Below the pieces are notes generated by a model, which saw nothing but the letters and a program-made list of their open reading frames with translations, made no database searches and was not told the origin of the DNA. From JAIEPT01 sp038217425 (GTDB lineage Bacteria; Planctomycetota; Planctomycetia; Gemmatales; Gemmataceae), in contig JBBQPM010000003.1 in NCBI GenBank assembly GCA_038217425.1, positions 1 through 64,000 of the forward strand: DNA of 64,000 nucleotides, in the 5' to 3' direction. Shown piece after piece: positions 56,063 to 64,000 of the stretch; within the stretch, counting starts at the first letter, position 1, and the number at the start of each line of letters is the position of its first letter. Position numbers and translations under genes: made by a program.

Positions 56063-57144
56063 TAGCGTTGCTCCTTGCTCGAGTAGGTCGTGGGCGTATA
56101 TCCGGTGGTGAGTTCAGGTCGGCGGTGGCGCCATTTGGGTTCGCGATTGGCGGCACGTTGGGTGAAACCGCGGAGCCAGCGGATGAGCGGGCCGTAGAGT
56201 TTGATGGCCAGCGACGAGGCGTAGGATCCGGGAGGGGCGTCCATGAAGGGCATGAACTTATCGGGGAAGCCGGGCATGGTGCAGCCGATGCAAATCCCGC
56301 CGACGTTGGGGCAACCGCCAATGCCCGCCATCCAGCCCCTTTTGGGGACGTTGCAGTTGACCACCGGGCCCCAGCAGCCGATTTTCACCAGGCACTTGGG
56401 GGAGCCATACTCGTCGGCGAATTGCCCCTGCTCATAGTAACTGCCGCGGTCGCACCCTTCGTGGACCGTGGCGCCGAAGAGCCAGGTGGGCCGAAGTTGG
56501 TCGTCGAGGGGGATCATCGGAGCCAGGCCCGCGACTTGATAGAGCAGGTAGAGAACGGTTTCCATGAAGTTATCAGGCTGAACGGGACAGCCGGGAACGT
56601 TGACGATCGGCACGCCCGCTTTCGATTTCCAGTCCCAACCGAGATAATCGGCCAATCCCATGGCGCCGGTGGGATTGCCTTCCATCGCGTGAATGCCCCC
56701 ATACGTGGCGCACGTGCCGATGGCGACAACGGCGAGCGCCTTGGGAGTCAGCCGATCGATCCACTCGTTGGTAGTGATGGGTTGGCCCGTCCGCTTGTCA
56801 GTCCCCATCGCGGCCCAATAGCCTTCTTTCTTGATCTTTTCGTTGGGGATCGAGCCCTCGACTACCAGAACGAAGGGCTCCAGATTGCCTGCTTCGGCAT
56901 CGTAGAAGTGCTTCATAAAGTCGTCGCCCGTTTCATAGGCGAGGACCGGATTGTGGAGATGGACCTTGGGAAGTCCCGGAACGGCGCCCAAGATTACGTC
57001 TTCGATGCTCGGCTGCGTCGCTGCGGTGATCGACACCGTGTCGCCGTCACAGCTCAGGCCCGCGGTGATCCAGAGGATGTGGACCTCCTTGACGGCAGGC
57101 GCCTTTTGGGTTTTGCGACCGTAAGGAATCGTCGATTCTGTCAT
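56062..57144 (-). CDS. hhyS: Group 1h [NiFe] hydrogenase small subunit
   Basis: This encodes 360 residues with iron-sulfur clusters for electron exit. There is no twin-arginine signal, as in other group 1h enzymes. The proximal-cluster motif reads GLSCDGDTVSIT, with Asp35 where most small subunits have Cys, the hallmark of oxygen-insensitive group 1h/5 enzymes. GTCATYGGI, VPGCPVQP and a cysteine-rich region (CNVPKRGWMAGIGGCP then GICIGCTMPGFP) supply the other ligands. AAAAGGAG precedes the ATG. It starts 13 bases after hypE. Confidence 0.93.
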   Translation of the reverse strand: MTESTIPYGRKTQKAPAVKEVHILWITAGLSCDGDTVSITAATQPSIEDVILGAVPGLPKVHLHNPVLAYETGDDFMKHFYDAEAGNLEPFVLVVEGSIPNEKIKKEGYWAAMGTDKRTGQPITTNEWIDRLTPKALAVVAIGTCATYGGIHAMEGNPTGAMGLADYLGWDWKSKAGVPIVNVPGCPVQPDNFMETVLYLLYQVAGLAPMIPLDDQLRPTWLFGATVHEGCDRGSYYEQGQFADEYGSPKCLVKIGCWGPVVNCNVPKRGWMAGIGGCPNVGGICIGCTMPGFPDKFMPFMDAPPGSYASSLAIKLYGPLIRWLRGFTQRAANREPKWRHRRPELTTGYTPTTYSSKEQR

Positions 57145-57157
57145 CGGAGCGCTCCTT

Positions 57158-58216
57158 TTAACAGATGCGAGGAAGTTGTTCTCCTGAAAGCATCGTCACC
57201 ACACGCTCGCCGCCGACGAGCGTGTCCATCACCACCAAGCCTGGATGGTCAGTCACCACAGTACCCACAATCGCTGCATTTCGGCCCAGCGGATGGCATC
57301 GCATGGCGTTGAGCAACCGTTCCGCGTCGTTCTCCGGGACGACCGCCATTAACTTGCCTTCGTTGGCAACGTAAAGCGGATCGAGTCCGAGCATCTCGCA
57401 GGCGCCGCGGACCTCGGCCCGAATGGGGATCCGTTTCTCCAGAAGCCGAATGCCTACGCGGGAGGCAGACGCCAACTCATTGAGAGCGCTCGCCAAGCCG
57501 CCGCGGGTCGGATCGCGCATGCAGCGTATCGACGGACAACTTTCGAGCATGACGTGGGTGAGGTCGGCGAGCGGAGCGCTATCGCTTTCGAGGACGGTTT
57601 CAAATTCGAGCCCTTCGCGTACCGACATGATGGCGACCCCGTGATCGCCGATCGTTCCCGAGAGGAGAATGCAATCTCCATGCCGTGCGGAGCGGATTGA
57701 GAGCGAGCGTCCGGCCGGCACGACGCCGATGCCGGAGGTGGTGATGAAGAGCTGATCTCCCTTGCCCCGATCGACGACCTTCGTGTCGCCGGTAACAATT
57801 TTGACGCCGACTTCGTCGCACGCCAGCCGCATCGATTGCACGATGCGTTTGAGGTCGGCGATCAACATGCCTTCTTCGAGAATAAACGCCGCGGAGAGAT
57901 ACAGGGGTTTGGCGCCGCCGACCGCGAGGTCATTGATCGTGCCGTGGACGGCGAGTTTGCCGATGTCGCCGCCGGGAAAGAACAACGGCTTCACCACAAA
58001 CGAATCCGTCGTGAACGCGAGCCTTCCGTTTCCGAAGGGGAGGGTGGCTTGATCTTCAAGGGCGTTCAGGACGTCGTTGCCAAGCGCCGGGAGAAAGACG
58101 CGTTTCAGAAGTTCGGCGCTGAGCTGCCCGCCGCTGCCGTGTCCCAGAAGGATGCGGTCGTAATGCGACTTCGGCGTCGGGCACGTTCCGAACAAGCCTT
58201 CGCGCGGATGATCCAC
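57158..58216 (-). CDS. hypE: Hydrogenase cofactor maturation protein HypE
   Basis: HypE dehydrates a thiocarboxamide on its C-terminal cysteine to make the cyanide ligands of the active-site iron. The 352-residue protein starts with GTG and has ILLGHGSGGQLSAELLKRVF, the PurM-like ATP-binding fold (VVDRGKGDQLFITTSGIG) and ends in PRIC, the required C-terminal Cys. It lies 13 bases after hypD. Confidence 0.94.
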   Translation of the reverse strand: MDHPREGLFGTCPTPKSHYDRILLGHGSGGQLSAELLKRVFLPALGNDVLNALEDQATLPFGNGRLAFTTDSFVVKPLFFPGGDIGKLAVHGTINDLAVGGAKPLYLSAAFILEEGMLIADLKRIVQSMRLACDEVGVKIVTGDTKVVDRGKGDQLFITTSGIGVVPAGRSLSIRSARHGDCILLSGTIGDHGVAIMSVREGLEFETVLESDSAPLADLTHVMLESCPSIRCMRDPTRGGLASALNELASASRVGIRLLEKRIPIRAEVRGACEMLGLDPLYVANEGKLMAVVPENDAERLLNAMRCHPLGRNAAIVGTVVTDHPGLVVMDTLVGGERVVTMLSGEQLPRIC

Positions 58217-58229
58217 GGTCGGTTCCCCG

Positions 58230-59345
58230 TCATACGAGTTGCGTCCGTTTACCGTCCTCTAAAGTTCGGCCGTAGGCGTGGTACGCCGCACAGGCGCCTT
58301 CGCTTGAAACCATCGTGGCGCCCAGCGGAGTCAACGGCGTGCATTCCTTGCCGAACGCAGGACACTGGTGCGGCTTCTTCAGCCCGCGCAAAATCTCGCC
58401 GCTGATGCACGTCGTGGATTCTTCGGTCTCAAGATCGGCCACATCGAACAACCGCTCGGCATCGAAGTCGCGATACTCCGGTTTCAAACGATAACCGCTC
58501 TGCGGGATTCGTCCTATACCTCGCCATTTGCGATCACAAACCTCGAATACTTCCGTGAGGAGCTTCCGCGACGCCGGATTGCCCTCGGTTCGCACCGCGC
58601 GACTGTATTGATTCTCGACCTCGGCTCGACCCGCTTCGAGCTGCTGTACGGTTCTCAATATGCCCTCGAGCATGTCGATCGGCTCGAAGCCCGTAATGAC
58701 GATCGGCACGCGGAACTTTGCGACAAGCGGCTCGTACTCGCTCGTCCCAACGACCGTGCAGACGTGGCCCGGCCCAAGAAAACCTTGCACGCGATTGTTC
58801 GTAGCGGAAAGAATCGCCGACATCGCCGGGGGCACCAGTACATGCGATACCAGCGCACTGAAGTTCGTGAGCCCGCGCCGCATCGCCAACCACACCGCCA
58901 TCGCGTTGGCGGGAGCCGTGGTCTCGAAACCGATGGCGAAGAAAACTACCTTGCGACTCGGATTCGCTGCCGCCAAGTTCACCGCGTCGAGCGGCGAATA
59001 GACGACGCGCACATCGCAACCTTGCGACTTGAGCTGCAATAAATCGACGCGCGAACCGGGGACGCGCAACATATCGCCGAACGAGCAAAAGATTACGTCC
59101 GAACGCGCCGCAATGGCATGCGCGCGATCGAGCGTTTCGAGCGACGTCACGCACACGGGGCAACCCGGGCCGTGCACCAATTCTAGACCGTCGGGAAGCA
59201 CGCGATCGATGCCGTACTTGACAATGGTGTGCGTCTGTCCGCCGCAAACTTCCATAATGACCCAGGGACGCGTGCAGGCGGCGGCAATGGCGGCTACCAG
59301 CTTTTGGGCGGCGTCTGCGTTCCGGTATTCATCGAGGTACCTCAT
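58230..59345 (-). CDS. hypD: Hydrogenase cofactor maturation protein HypD
   Basis: HypD holds a 4Fe-4S cluster and, with HypC, builds the Fe(CN)2CO unit. The 371-residue protein shows EVCGGQTHTIVKYGID, HGPGCPVCVTSLE, GFETTAPANAMAVWLAMRRG and CPAFGKECTP, all family hallmarks. I start at ATG 59345 (MRYLDEYRN); the frame is open upstream through hypC. It overlaps hypC by 17 bases. Confidence 0.94.
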   Translation of the reverse strand: MRYLDEYRNADAAQKLVAAIAAACTRPWVIMEVCGGQTHTIVKYGIDRVLPDGLELVHGPGCPVCVTSLETLDRAHAIAARSDVIFCSFGDMLRVPGSRVDLLQLKSQGCDVRVVYSPLDAVNLAAANPSRKVVFFAIGFETTAPANAMAVWLAMRRGLTNFSALVSHVLVPPAMSAILSATNNRVQGFLGPGHVCTVVGTSEYEPLVAKFRVPIVITGFEPIDMLEGILRTVQQLEAGRAEVENQYSRAVRTEGNPASRKLLTEVFEVCDRKWRGIGRIPQSGYRLKPEYRDFDAERLFDVADLETEESTTCISGEILRGLKKPHQCPAFGKECTPLTPLGATMVSSEGACAAYHAYGRTLEDGKRTQLV

Positions 59346-59592
59346 GACTGGGCGCCTCCAGTTCTTCGAGTTGATCCATGCCTTCCAGAAACGCAAACAC
59401 CCTTCGGGCCTCGACTTCGTCGATCCGCTGCAAGGCGAAGCCGACGTGAACGATGACATATTCTCCGACTTGAGTATCAGGAACATGCTCGAGACAGACG
59501 CGTTTCGACACGCCGCCGAAATCGATCTTTCCCATGAGAACCTCGTGCTCTCGGTAAATCTCAAGGACTCTGCCGGGGATGCCGAGACACAT
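59329..59592 (-). CDS. hypC: Hydrogenase assembly chaperone HypC
   Basis: HypC shuttles the iron unit from HypD to the large subunit using its N-terminal cysteine. The 87-residue protein starts MCLGIPGRVLEIYREHEVLM, with the essential Cys2, and has DFGGVSKRVCLEHVPD and GEYVIVHVGFAL. The ATG at 59592 is required so that Cys is residue 2. Only one hypC is present in the window, although two hydrogenases need maturation. Confidence 0.94.
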   Translation of the reverse strand: MCLGIPGRVLEIYREHEVLMGKIDFGGVSKRVCLEHVPDTQVGEYVIVHVGFALQRIDEVEARRVFAFLEGMDQLEELEAPSHEVPR

Positions 59593-59603
59593 GACCGATC
59601 TCC

Positions 59604-61841
59604 TCAAGACATTTGATGTGCGGCGATCGCCAGCTGACCCAGACTGAGCCCGCCGTCGCCGGGCGGGACTTGCCGATGTCGATAGACGTCGAAGCCGTCG
59701 TTTTTCAAGCGTTCGCAAACCTCACGGGTGAGCAAGGCGTTGAGAAATACGCCGCCGCTCAGAACCACGCGGTCGAGTTCCGTGGAATTGCGGAGTCGTC
59801 CGCAAACGTCGGCAATGATTTCGACGAGCGTCGAGTGAAACCGCCGGGCGACGACGGCGACTGGGGTTTTGCGAACGACCTCGCGAGCAATCTCACGAAT
59901 CATGGGACGCGTGTCGATCACCAGGGCTTCGCCGGACTCGACATTGTAGTCGTAGGATCCGCAACGCGGCGTCCGGGTCGCGAGCCATTCGAGTTCGATC
60001 GCCGCCTGTCCTTCGTAATCGACTTGATCGCGAAGTCCCAGGAGCGCGGACACCGCATCGAAGAGCCGGCCGGCACTCGAGGTTTTAGGAGTGTTAAGCT
60101 CGCGTTCGAGCATGGTCGTCGCGATCCTCAGCGCCTGCGACGGGATTCTCCCTTCGAGCACATTCGGCGCCTCTGCATGGTGTAGATGCGCGAGGGCCAT
60201 GCGCCACGGTTCGCGAATCGCCTGGTCTGCTCCCGGCATGCCCACGTAAACAAAGTGAGCGGCGCGCTGAAATTGCCGATAATCGCCGATCAGGAACTCC
60301 CCGCCCCAGACGGCACCGTCGGTCCCGTACCCTGTACCGTCAAAAGACACGCCGATCACGAACTCCTTGAGTCCATTGTCGGCCATGCAACTGGCCATAT
60401 GCGCATGGTGATGCTGAATAGTAAGCAACGGTTTGCCTCTTTCCCGTGCGTAACGCGAAGATGCATAGTTTGGGTGCAAATCGCATGCCAGCAATACGGG
60501 ATCTAGAGCGAATAGTGTTTCGTAGAGCGTAATGTCGTGCTGAAAGGCTCTCAAAGCTTCGTAGTGGTCGAGATCGCCCAGATGATGGCTTAGGAACGCA
60601 TGCAAATCGATTCCCAATGCGAACGTCGCCTTTAGTTGGCTGCCGACGGCGAGGATGGGAACCGGGACCGAGAATGGCAATCGGAGGGGCTGCGGCGCGT
60701 AGCCGCGCGAGCGCCGGAGCGGAAGCTCAAAGCCGTCGACGACTCGCGTCACTGAATCGTCGCAGCGGATGTGGATCGGGCGGTCATGCATAAGAAATAC
60801 GTCGGCGATGTCCGCGAGTCGCTTTATTGCATCGGCGTCGTCATACGCAATGGGCTCGTCACTGCGATTTCCGCTAGTCATCACCAGCGGCACGTTGCCC
60901 AACTCGCGAAACAACAGATGATGTAGCGGCGTGTACGGGAGCATGACGCCCAACATCGGATTTCCCGGCGCCACATCGGCGGCAACATCGCTATCGGGCC
61001 GGCGGCGCAGTAAGACGACGGGGCGACCGGGCGACGTCAACAGTTCGCGTTCCAGTGTATCGATCTCGCACAGGAGGTCCGCGGAAGCGAGATCGCGGAC
61101 CATGAGCGCGAATGGTTTCGCATCGCGCTCCTTTCGGCGACGCAATTCTCGAACGGTCGAATCGGCATTCGCCAAGCAGAGCAGATGATAACCGCCCAGT
61201 CCTTTGAGTGCCCCAATTTTGCCAGCCTGCAATGAATCGGCAAACGCCCTCAGCGGCTCGCCGCTCGCATCGCCCCGAAACTCGAGCTGCGGACCGCAGA
61301 CACGACACGCAATCGGCTGAGCATGAAATCGGCGATTGGCAGGATCTTCGTATTCCGCTCGGCAGGCCGCGCACATCGGGAAATCCGCCATCGTCGTGCG
61401 GGCTCGATCGTACGGCGCCCCCTTGATGATCGTGAGACGCGGACCGCAGTTAGTGCAGTTGAGAAATGGGTAGAGATAACGCCGATCGAGCGGATCGTTC
61501 ATCTCGCGCAGACAGTCGTCGCAGGTTGCCACGTCGGGAGAGAAGAAGATGGGGCCGGACTTGACAGACTCGCTGCCTTCGATGCGAAAATCAAGTTCGC
61601 CCCGGGGCGGGCGGGGTGTCCAGGAGAGGCGTTCGATCCGGGCGAGCGGGGGCGGATCGCGAGGAAGTTCGGCGCAGAACCGATCGAGATTTTGAAGATC
61701 GCCCTCGACTTCGATTTCGACGTCGCCCGAGTTGTTCTTCACGAAGCCATACAGCGCAAACTGCGAGGCGAGGCGATAGACGTAAGGCCGAAATCCTACA
61801 CCCTGGACGATTCCGACAATTGTGATGGCACGACGCTCCAT
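59604..61841 (-). CDS. hypF: Carbamoyltransferase HypF
   Basis: HypF makes thiocarboxamide on HypE from carbamoyl phosphate, starting cyanide-ligand synthesis. The 745-residue protein has an acylphosphatase domain (1-90, GIVQGVGFRPYVYRLASQF), two zinc fingers (CDDCLREMNDP, then CTNCGPR, CAACRAEYED and CRVCGP), a YrdC-like domain (KIGALKGLGGYHLLCLANAD) and a Kae1-like carbamoyltransferase domain (HHHAHMASCMADNGL, then VVLSGGVFLNALL). It is the first gene of the 15-gene hydrogenase operon. The promoter should lie within 61842-61969. Confidence 0.94.
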   Translation of the reverse strand: MERRAITIVGIVQGVGFRPYVYRLASQFALYGFVKNNSGDVEIEVEGDLQNLDRFCAELPRDPPPLARIERLSWTPRPPRGELDFRIEGSESVKSGPIFFSPDVATCDDCLREMNDPLDRRYLYPFLNCTNCGPRLTIIKGAPYDRARTTMADFPMCAACRAEYEDPANRRFHAQPIACRVCGPQLEFRGDASGEPLRAFADSLQAGKIGALKGLGGYHLLCLANADSTVRELRRRKERDAKPFALMVRDLASADLLCEIDTLERELLTSPGRPVVLLRRRPDSDVAADVAPGNPMLGVMLPYTPLHHLLFRELGNVPLVMTSGNRSDEPIAYDDADAIKRLADIADVFLMHDRPIHIRCDDSVTRVVDGFELPLRRSRGYAPQPLRLPFSVPVPILAVGSQLKATFALGIDLHAFLSHHLGDLDHYEALRAFQHDITLYETLFALDPVLLACDLHPNYASSRYARERGKPLLTIQHHHAHMASCMADNGLKEFVIGVSFDGTGYGTDGAVWGGEFLIGDYRQFQRAAHFVYVGMPGADQAIREPWRMALAHLHHAEAPNVLEGRIPSQALRIATTMLERELNTPKTSSAGRLFDAVSALLGLRDQVDYEGQAAIELEWLATRTPRCGSYDYNVESGEALVIDTRPMIREIAREVVRKTPVAVVARRFHSTLVEIIADVCGRLRNSTELDRVVLSGGVFLNALLTREVCERLKNDGFDVYRHRQVPPGDGGLSLGQLAIAAHQMS

Positions 61842-61858
61842 AAGCGAACCTGCCGTAA

Positions 61859-61900
61859 TCGAGATAATCCGGGTGAAGGGACCCCTTCATGCTATCTCGA
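61859..61900. promoter_or_regulatory. Nested palindrome upstream of hypF
   Basis: Outer arms TCGAGATA (61859-61866) and TATCTCGA (61893-61900) enclose inner arms TGAAGGG (61874-61880) and CCCTTCA (61883-61889). The inner and outer centres differ by two bases, so a hairpin with an asymmetric internal loop (7 against 3 bases) fits better than a simple protein-binding dyad. It lies 18-60 bases before the hypF ATG and 70 bases after the WD40 stop on the same strand. It may be a terminator of the WD40 gene, a leader structure or an operator. Confidence 0.45.
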
Positions 61901-61969
61901 GGTTCACGTCGCTGCAACGCAATTCCTCTGGCCAAACGAGGGCGACCGCCGATGCTCCCGGAGTATGGC

Positions 61970-64000
61970 CTACTTCGGCGCTGCCCAAACGCGCAACGTC
62001 TTGTCGCGGCTGGCGGAGACGATGCGCCCGTCCGACGTTACCGCCAAGCAAGTCACGTCGTCGGCGTGCCCTTCGAGCGAGGCGAGTTCTTTGCCGGTCC
62101 CAAGATCCCAGATGCGCAGCGTCTTGTCCTGGCTGGCGGACACGGCCCAGGCGCCGTCTGGGCCGTAAGCGACGGCGGTCACGTGGTCCTTGTGCCCGTG
62201 CAATGAGGCGCCGGACTTCCCGGTCGTCAGATCCCAGATTTGCACGCCGCTGTCCTGACTGACGAGCGCGTGCTTGCCGTCGGGCGCAAGCGCGATGAAC
62301 CTCTTCTTGGTCGAGGCGAATGCAGGGAGCTTGTTGAGTTCCTGGGCATTGGTACTATTCCAGAGTCGTACCGTGTGGTCGGCGCCGCTGGTGAGGATGC
62401 GTTCGCCATCTTGAGAGAAGCAGACCTGCGGCGCGGGCCGAACGCCGGGTCCTGCGGTATGCCCGGGAAACTGGCGCAGCACTTCTCCCTCCAGCGCGTC
62501 GCGCAGGCTGACGCCGCCGTAAAAGTCTGCCACCAAGTAACGCCGACCGTCGGGGGAGAAGACCAGTCCGCTGGAACCGTCGTGTCGGCCCTTGCGTCGT
62601 TCGCTCACCTCGCCCGTTTGCAGGTCTGCCTGATAGAGGTTGGAACTCCCGGCGAGAGCGAGCAGCGTCACCCGCCCGGCCGGATCGAGGGCGATGCCGC
62701 GAAGCATGGGGTGTTGCAGTTTGGTTTTCCAGGCGAGCTTGAACGTCGCCTGGTCGAGTTCCCAGAGCCACAGGACCTGATCGCTCGTGTAGGTAAGGAT
62801 CTTGCTTCCGTCGCGCGAGCAAGCCAGGTGCGTCACGATGTCCGAATGCTCGGCACTGGTTCCGACAATCGGCGGGACACGCGCTCCCAGTTTTTCGAGC
62901 GTGAACCCCGTGGTGCTCACGTTGGAGTAAACGATCAATACCTGCCAACCGTTTCGCATGGCTCCGGCCAGACTCCAGCGTGCGAAACCGCTCGAAGGAT
63001 GGCGAATCTCCCAGTTCCCAGCCGTCTCTTTGCCGCCGGGCGGGGTCAGGCCGATGTGCCATTGTCCCTTACTCGAGGAGACCGAGACTTTGTCGAAATC
63101 CGACAGATCGGGCGTGAGCGTCTCGCCGTTTACCGTCATCTTGATCTTTTGGCCGAAGCCCAAGCCGGCGCTTTGCACCTGGTAGGAGGCGAGCCGCAGG
63201 TCGAGACTGTGAGGTGCGGGGATGGTCAGCCGCATCTTGGGACTCGCGGTCGGCGCCGGTGTTACAAAATCCTGAGCGAGCACGGTTGCAGACTTCACCT
63301 CGGCCAGGTTCCACGACCGTTTGTCCTTGCCGACGGCCGTCGTCACAAGTTTCCCCTGCTGTCGGGTACCGTCGGCTAACGTCAGGACGTGTTGTTTGTC
63401 GAGTGCCTCGATGGTTTTGACCTGTCGGACGGGAATGAGCAGATAAAGTCCGGTTCCCAGGTCCAGACCGAGACGCCCCGGCCCGCCGTCGTGCGGTTCG
63501 GCCTCTTTCCAAAAGTCCGCGGCCGCAGTCGAAACCAAACTGCGCAGATACGTGTTCGTAGTCCCCTCGAAGAGGCGATAGTCCACGACTTCCACGCGTA
63601 CCTGCACGCCCAACTTGGTGGTAATTTCCAGGAAGACGACGCTCCTGGCGTTCGTCGGCTGCGGGACCTCCTTTCCCTTCGGATCGACATGAGGAGTGGG
63701 TTTCGCCGCCAGCGGGATGCGGACGTCCGCTTGCTTGCGTTCGAACCACGCTTTGAGCGCCACCGTTTCGCCTCGCTTGATGGTGAAGGCGTCGGTCTTC
63801 ATGGCGAGGTCGTTGCCGGGTTCGCGGACTTCCAGGGTCCATTCGCCGTCGTCCGTCTTCTGAATGACCTTGAGGTTGTACGTCCGTTTCTGGTTGCGAT
63901 CCTCGAGCACAATTGTTCCCTTGCGGACCGAGAAGGCGAAATCGGGATCGTCGGTATCGATGACGTAATCGCCTTCGGGGGTGGTGAAGCGGATCACGCC
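61970..64000 (-). CDS. WD40-repeat protein, 5' end outside window
   Basis: At least 676 residues, open to the window edge; the in-frame GTG at 63997 is probably not the start. The C-terminal half has WD40 blades (for example HTVRLWNSTNAQELNKLPAF, HKDHVTAVAYGPDGAWAVSA and DVTCLAVTSDGRIVSASRDK), probably one seven-bladed propeller. The N-terminal visible part (VIRFTTPEGDYVIDTDDPDF) resembles the segment that follows the transmembrane helix in planctomycete kinase-WD40 proteins, so the missing part may be a Ser/Thr kinase. That is inference. Confidence 0.75.
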   Translation of the reverse strand, partial: GVIRFTTPEGDYVIDTDDPDFAFSVRKGTIVLEDRNQKRTYNLKVIQKTDDGEWTLEVREPGNDLAMKTDAFTIKRGETVALKAWFERKQADVRIPLAAKPTPHVDPKGKEVPQPTNARSVVFLEITTKLGVQVRVEVVDYRLFEGTTNTYLRSLVSTAAADFWKEAEPHDGGPGRLGLDLGTGLYLLIPVRQVKTIEALDKQHVLTLADGTRQQGKLVTTAVGKDKRSWNLAEVKSATVLAQDFVTPAPTASPKMRLTIPAPHSLDLRLASYQVQSAGLGFGQKIKMTVNGETLTPDLSDFDKVSVSSSKGQWHIGLTPPGGKETAGNWEIRHPSSGFARWSLAGAMRNGWQVLIVYSNVSTTGFTLEKLGARVPPIVGTSAEHSDIVTHLACSRDGSKILTYTSDQVLWLWELDQATFKLAWKTKLQHPMLRGIALDPAGRVTLLALAGSSNLYQADLQTGEVSERRKGRHDGSSGLVFSPDGRRYLVADFYGGVSLRDALEGEVLRQFPGHTAGPGVRPAPQVCFSQDGERILTSGADHTVRLWNSTNAQELNKLPAFASTKKRFIALAPDGKHALVSQDSGVQIWDLTTGKSGASLHGHKDHVTAVAYGPDGAWAVSASQDKTLRIWDLGTGKELASLEGHADDVTCLAVTSDGRIVSASRDKTLRVWAAPK

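Noticed and set aside
56068..57312. 414-aa plus-strand frame opposite hhyS
   Set aside because: Antisense shadow; hhyS carries all cluster ligands on the other strand.
61901..61940. Possible sigma-54 promoter upstream of hypF
   Set aside because: GCAATTCCTCTGGCC on the plus strand has the right bases but eleven instead of ten between GC and CC, so the spacing is wrong.
62240..63379. 379-aa plus-strand frame opposite the WD40 gene
   Set aside because: Antisense shadow of repeat-containing sequence.

Overview
The window is GC-rich chromosomal DNA from a bacterium that is almost certainly a planctomycete. The lineage call rests on two DUF1549/DUF1553 plus DUF1501 gene pairs, a DUF1080 protein, a secreted PQQ/WD40-type propeller, a giant Ser/Thr kinase fused to an AAA ATPase, a small ECF sigma factor and dispersed palindromic repeats of a kind I associate with planctomycete genomes. 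No rRNA, tRNA or CRISPR array was recognised.

Layout. 0-13.8 kb holds the edge of an IS5-type transposase, small hypothetical genes, an ECF sigma factor divergent from a redoxin, a HEAT-repeat protein, a Ca2+-type P-ATPase, a PknK-like kinase, an alpha/beta hydrolase and an M14-like peptidase. 13.8-18.3 kb encodes NrfHA nitrite ammonification, a P1B metal ATPase and a DksA/TraR protein. 18.4-31.5 kb is a fermentative island: an NDP-forming acyl-CoA synthetase fused to a GNAT domain lies at the end of a hoxEFUYHW operon (group 3d NAD-linked hydrogenase), and nifJ (pyruvate:ferredoxin oxidoreductase) plus a dihydroorotate-dehydrogenase-like gene run the other way. Two sigma-54-like promoters and two dyads sit between hoxE and nifJ. 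31.6-41.8 kb is the planctomycete secreted/Tat protein set. 42.2-49.2 kb is a respiratory operon: Rieske protein, cytochrome b-c fusion, CoxB-c, CoxA-CoxC fusion, CtaG and a Cys-rich membrane protein. 49.2-61.8 kb is one 15-gene minus-strand operon for a group 1h (high-affinity type) [NiFe] hydrogenase, with hypF-C-D-E upstream and hypA-B downstream of the structural genes and a block of poorly described accessory genes between. The right edge cuts into a WD40 protein.

How the genes may work together (inference). Without an electron acceptor, pyruvate would go through PFOR to acetyl-CoA, the acyl-CoA synthetase would make ATP and acetate, and Hox would dispose of NADH as H2. Nitrite could be reduced to ammonium by NrfHA. 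With oxygen, the group 1h enzyme could scavenge H2 and pass electrons to the adjacent bc-caa3-like chain. The window therefore looks like an energy-flexibility or dormancy island. The most novel parts are the divergent sigma-54 control region, the hydrogenase accessory block (including a NifU-like protein with no cysteine pair and a DUF417 membrane protein), the broken second hypA and a Rieske protein with Asp in place of a cluster-ligand His.
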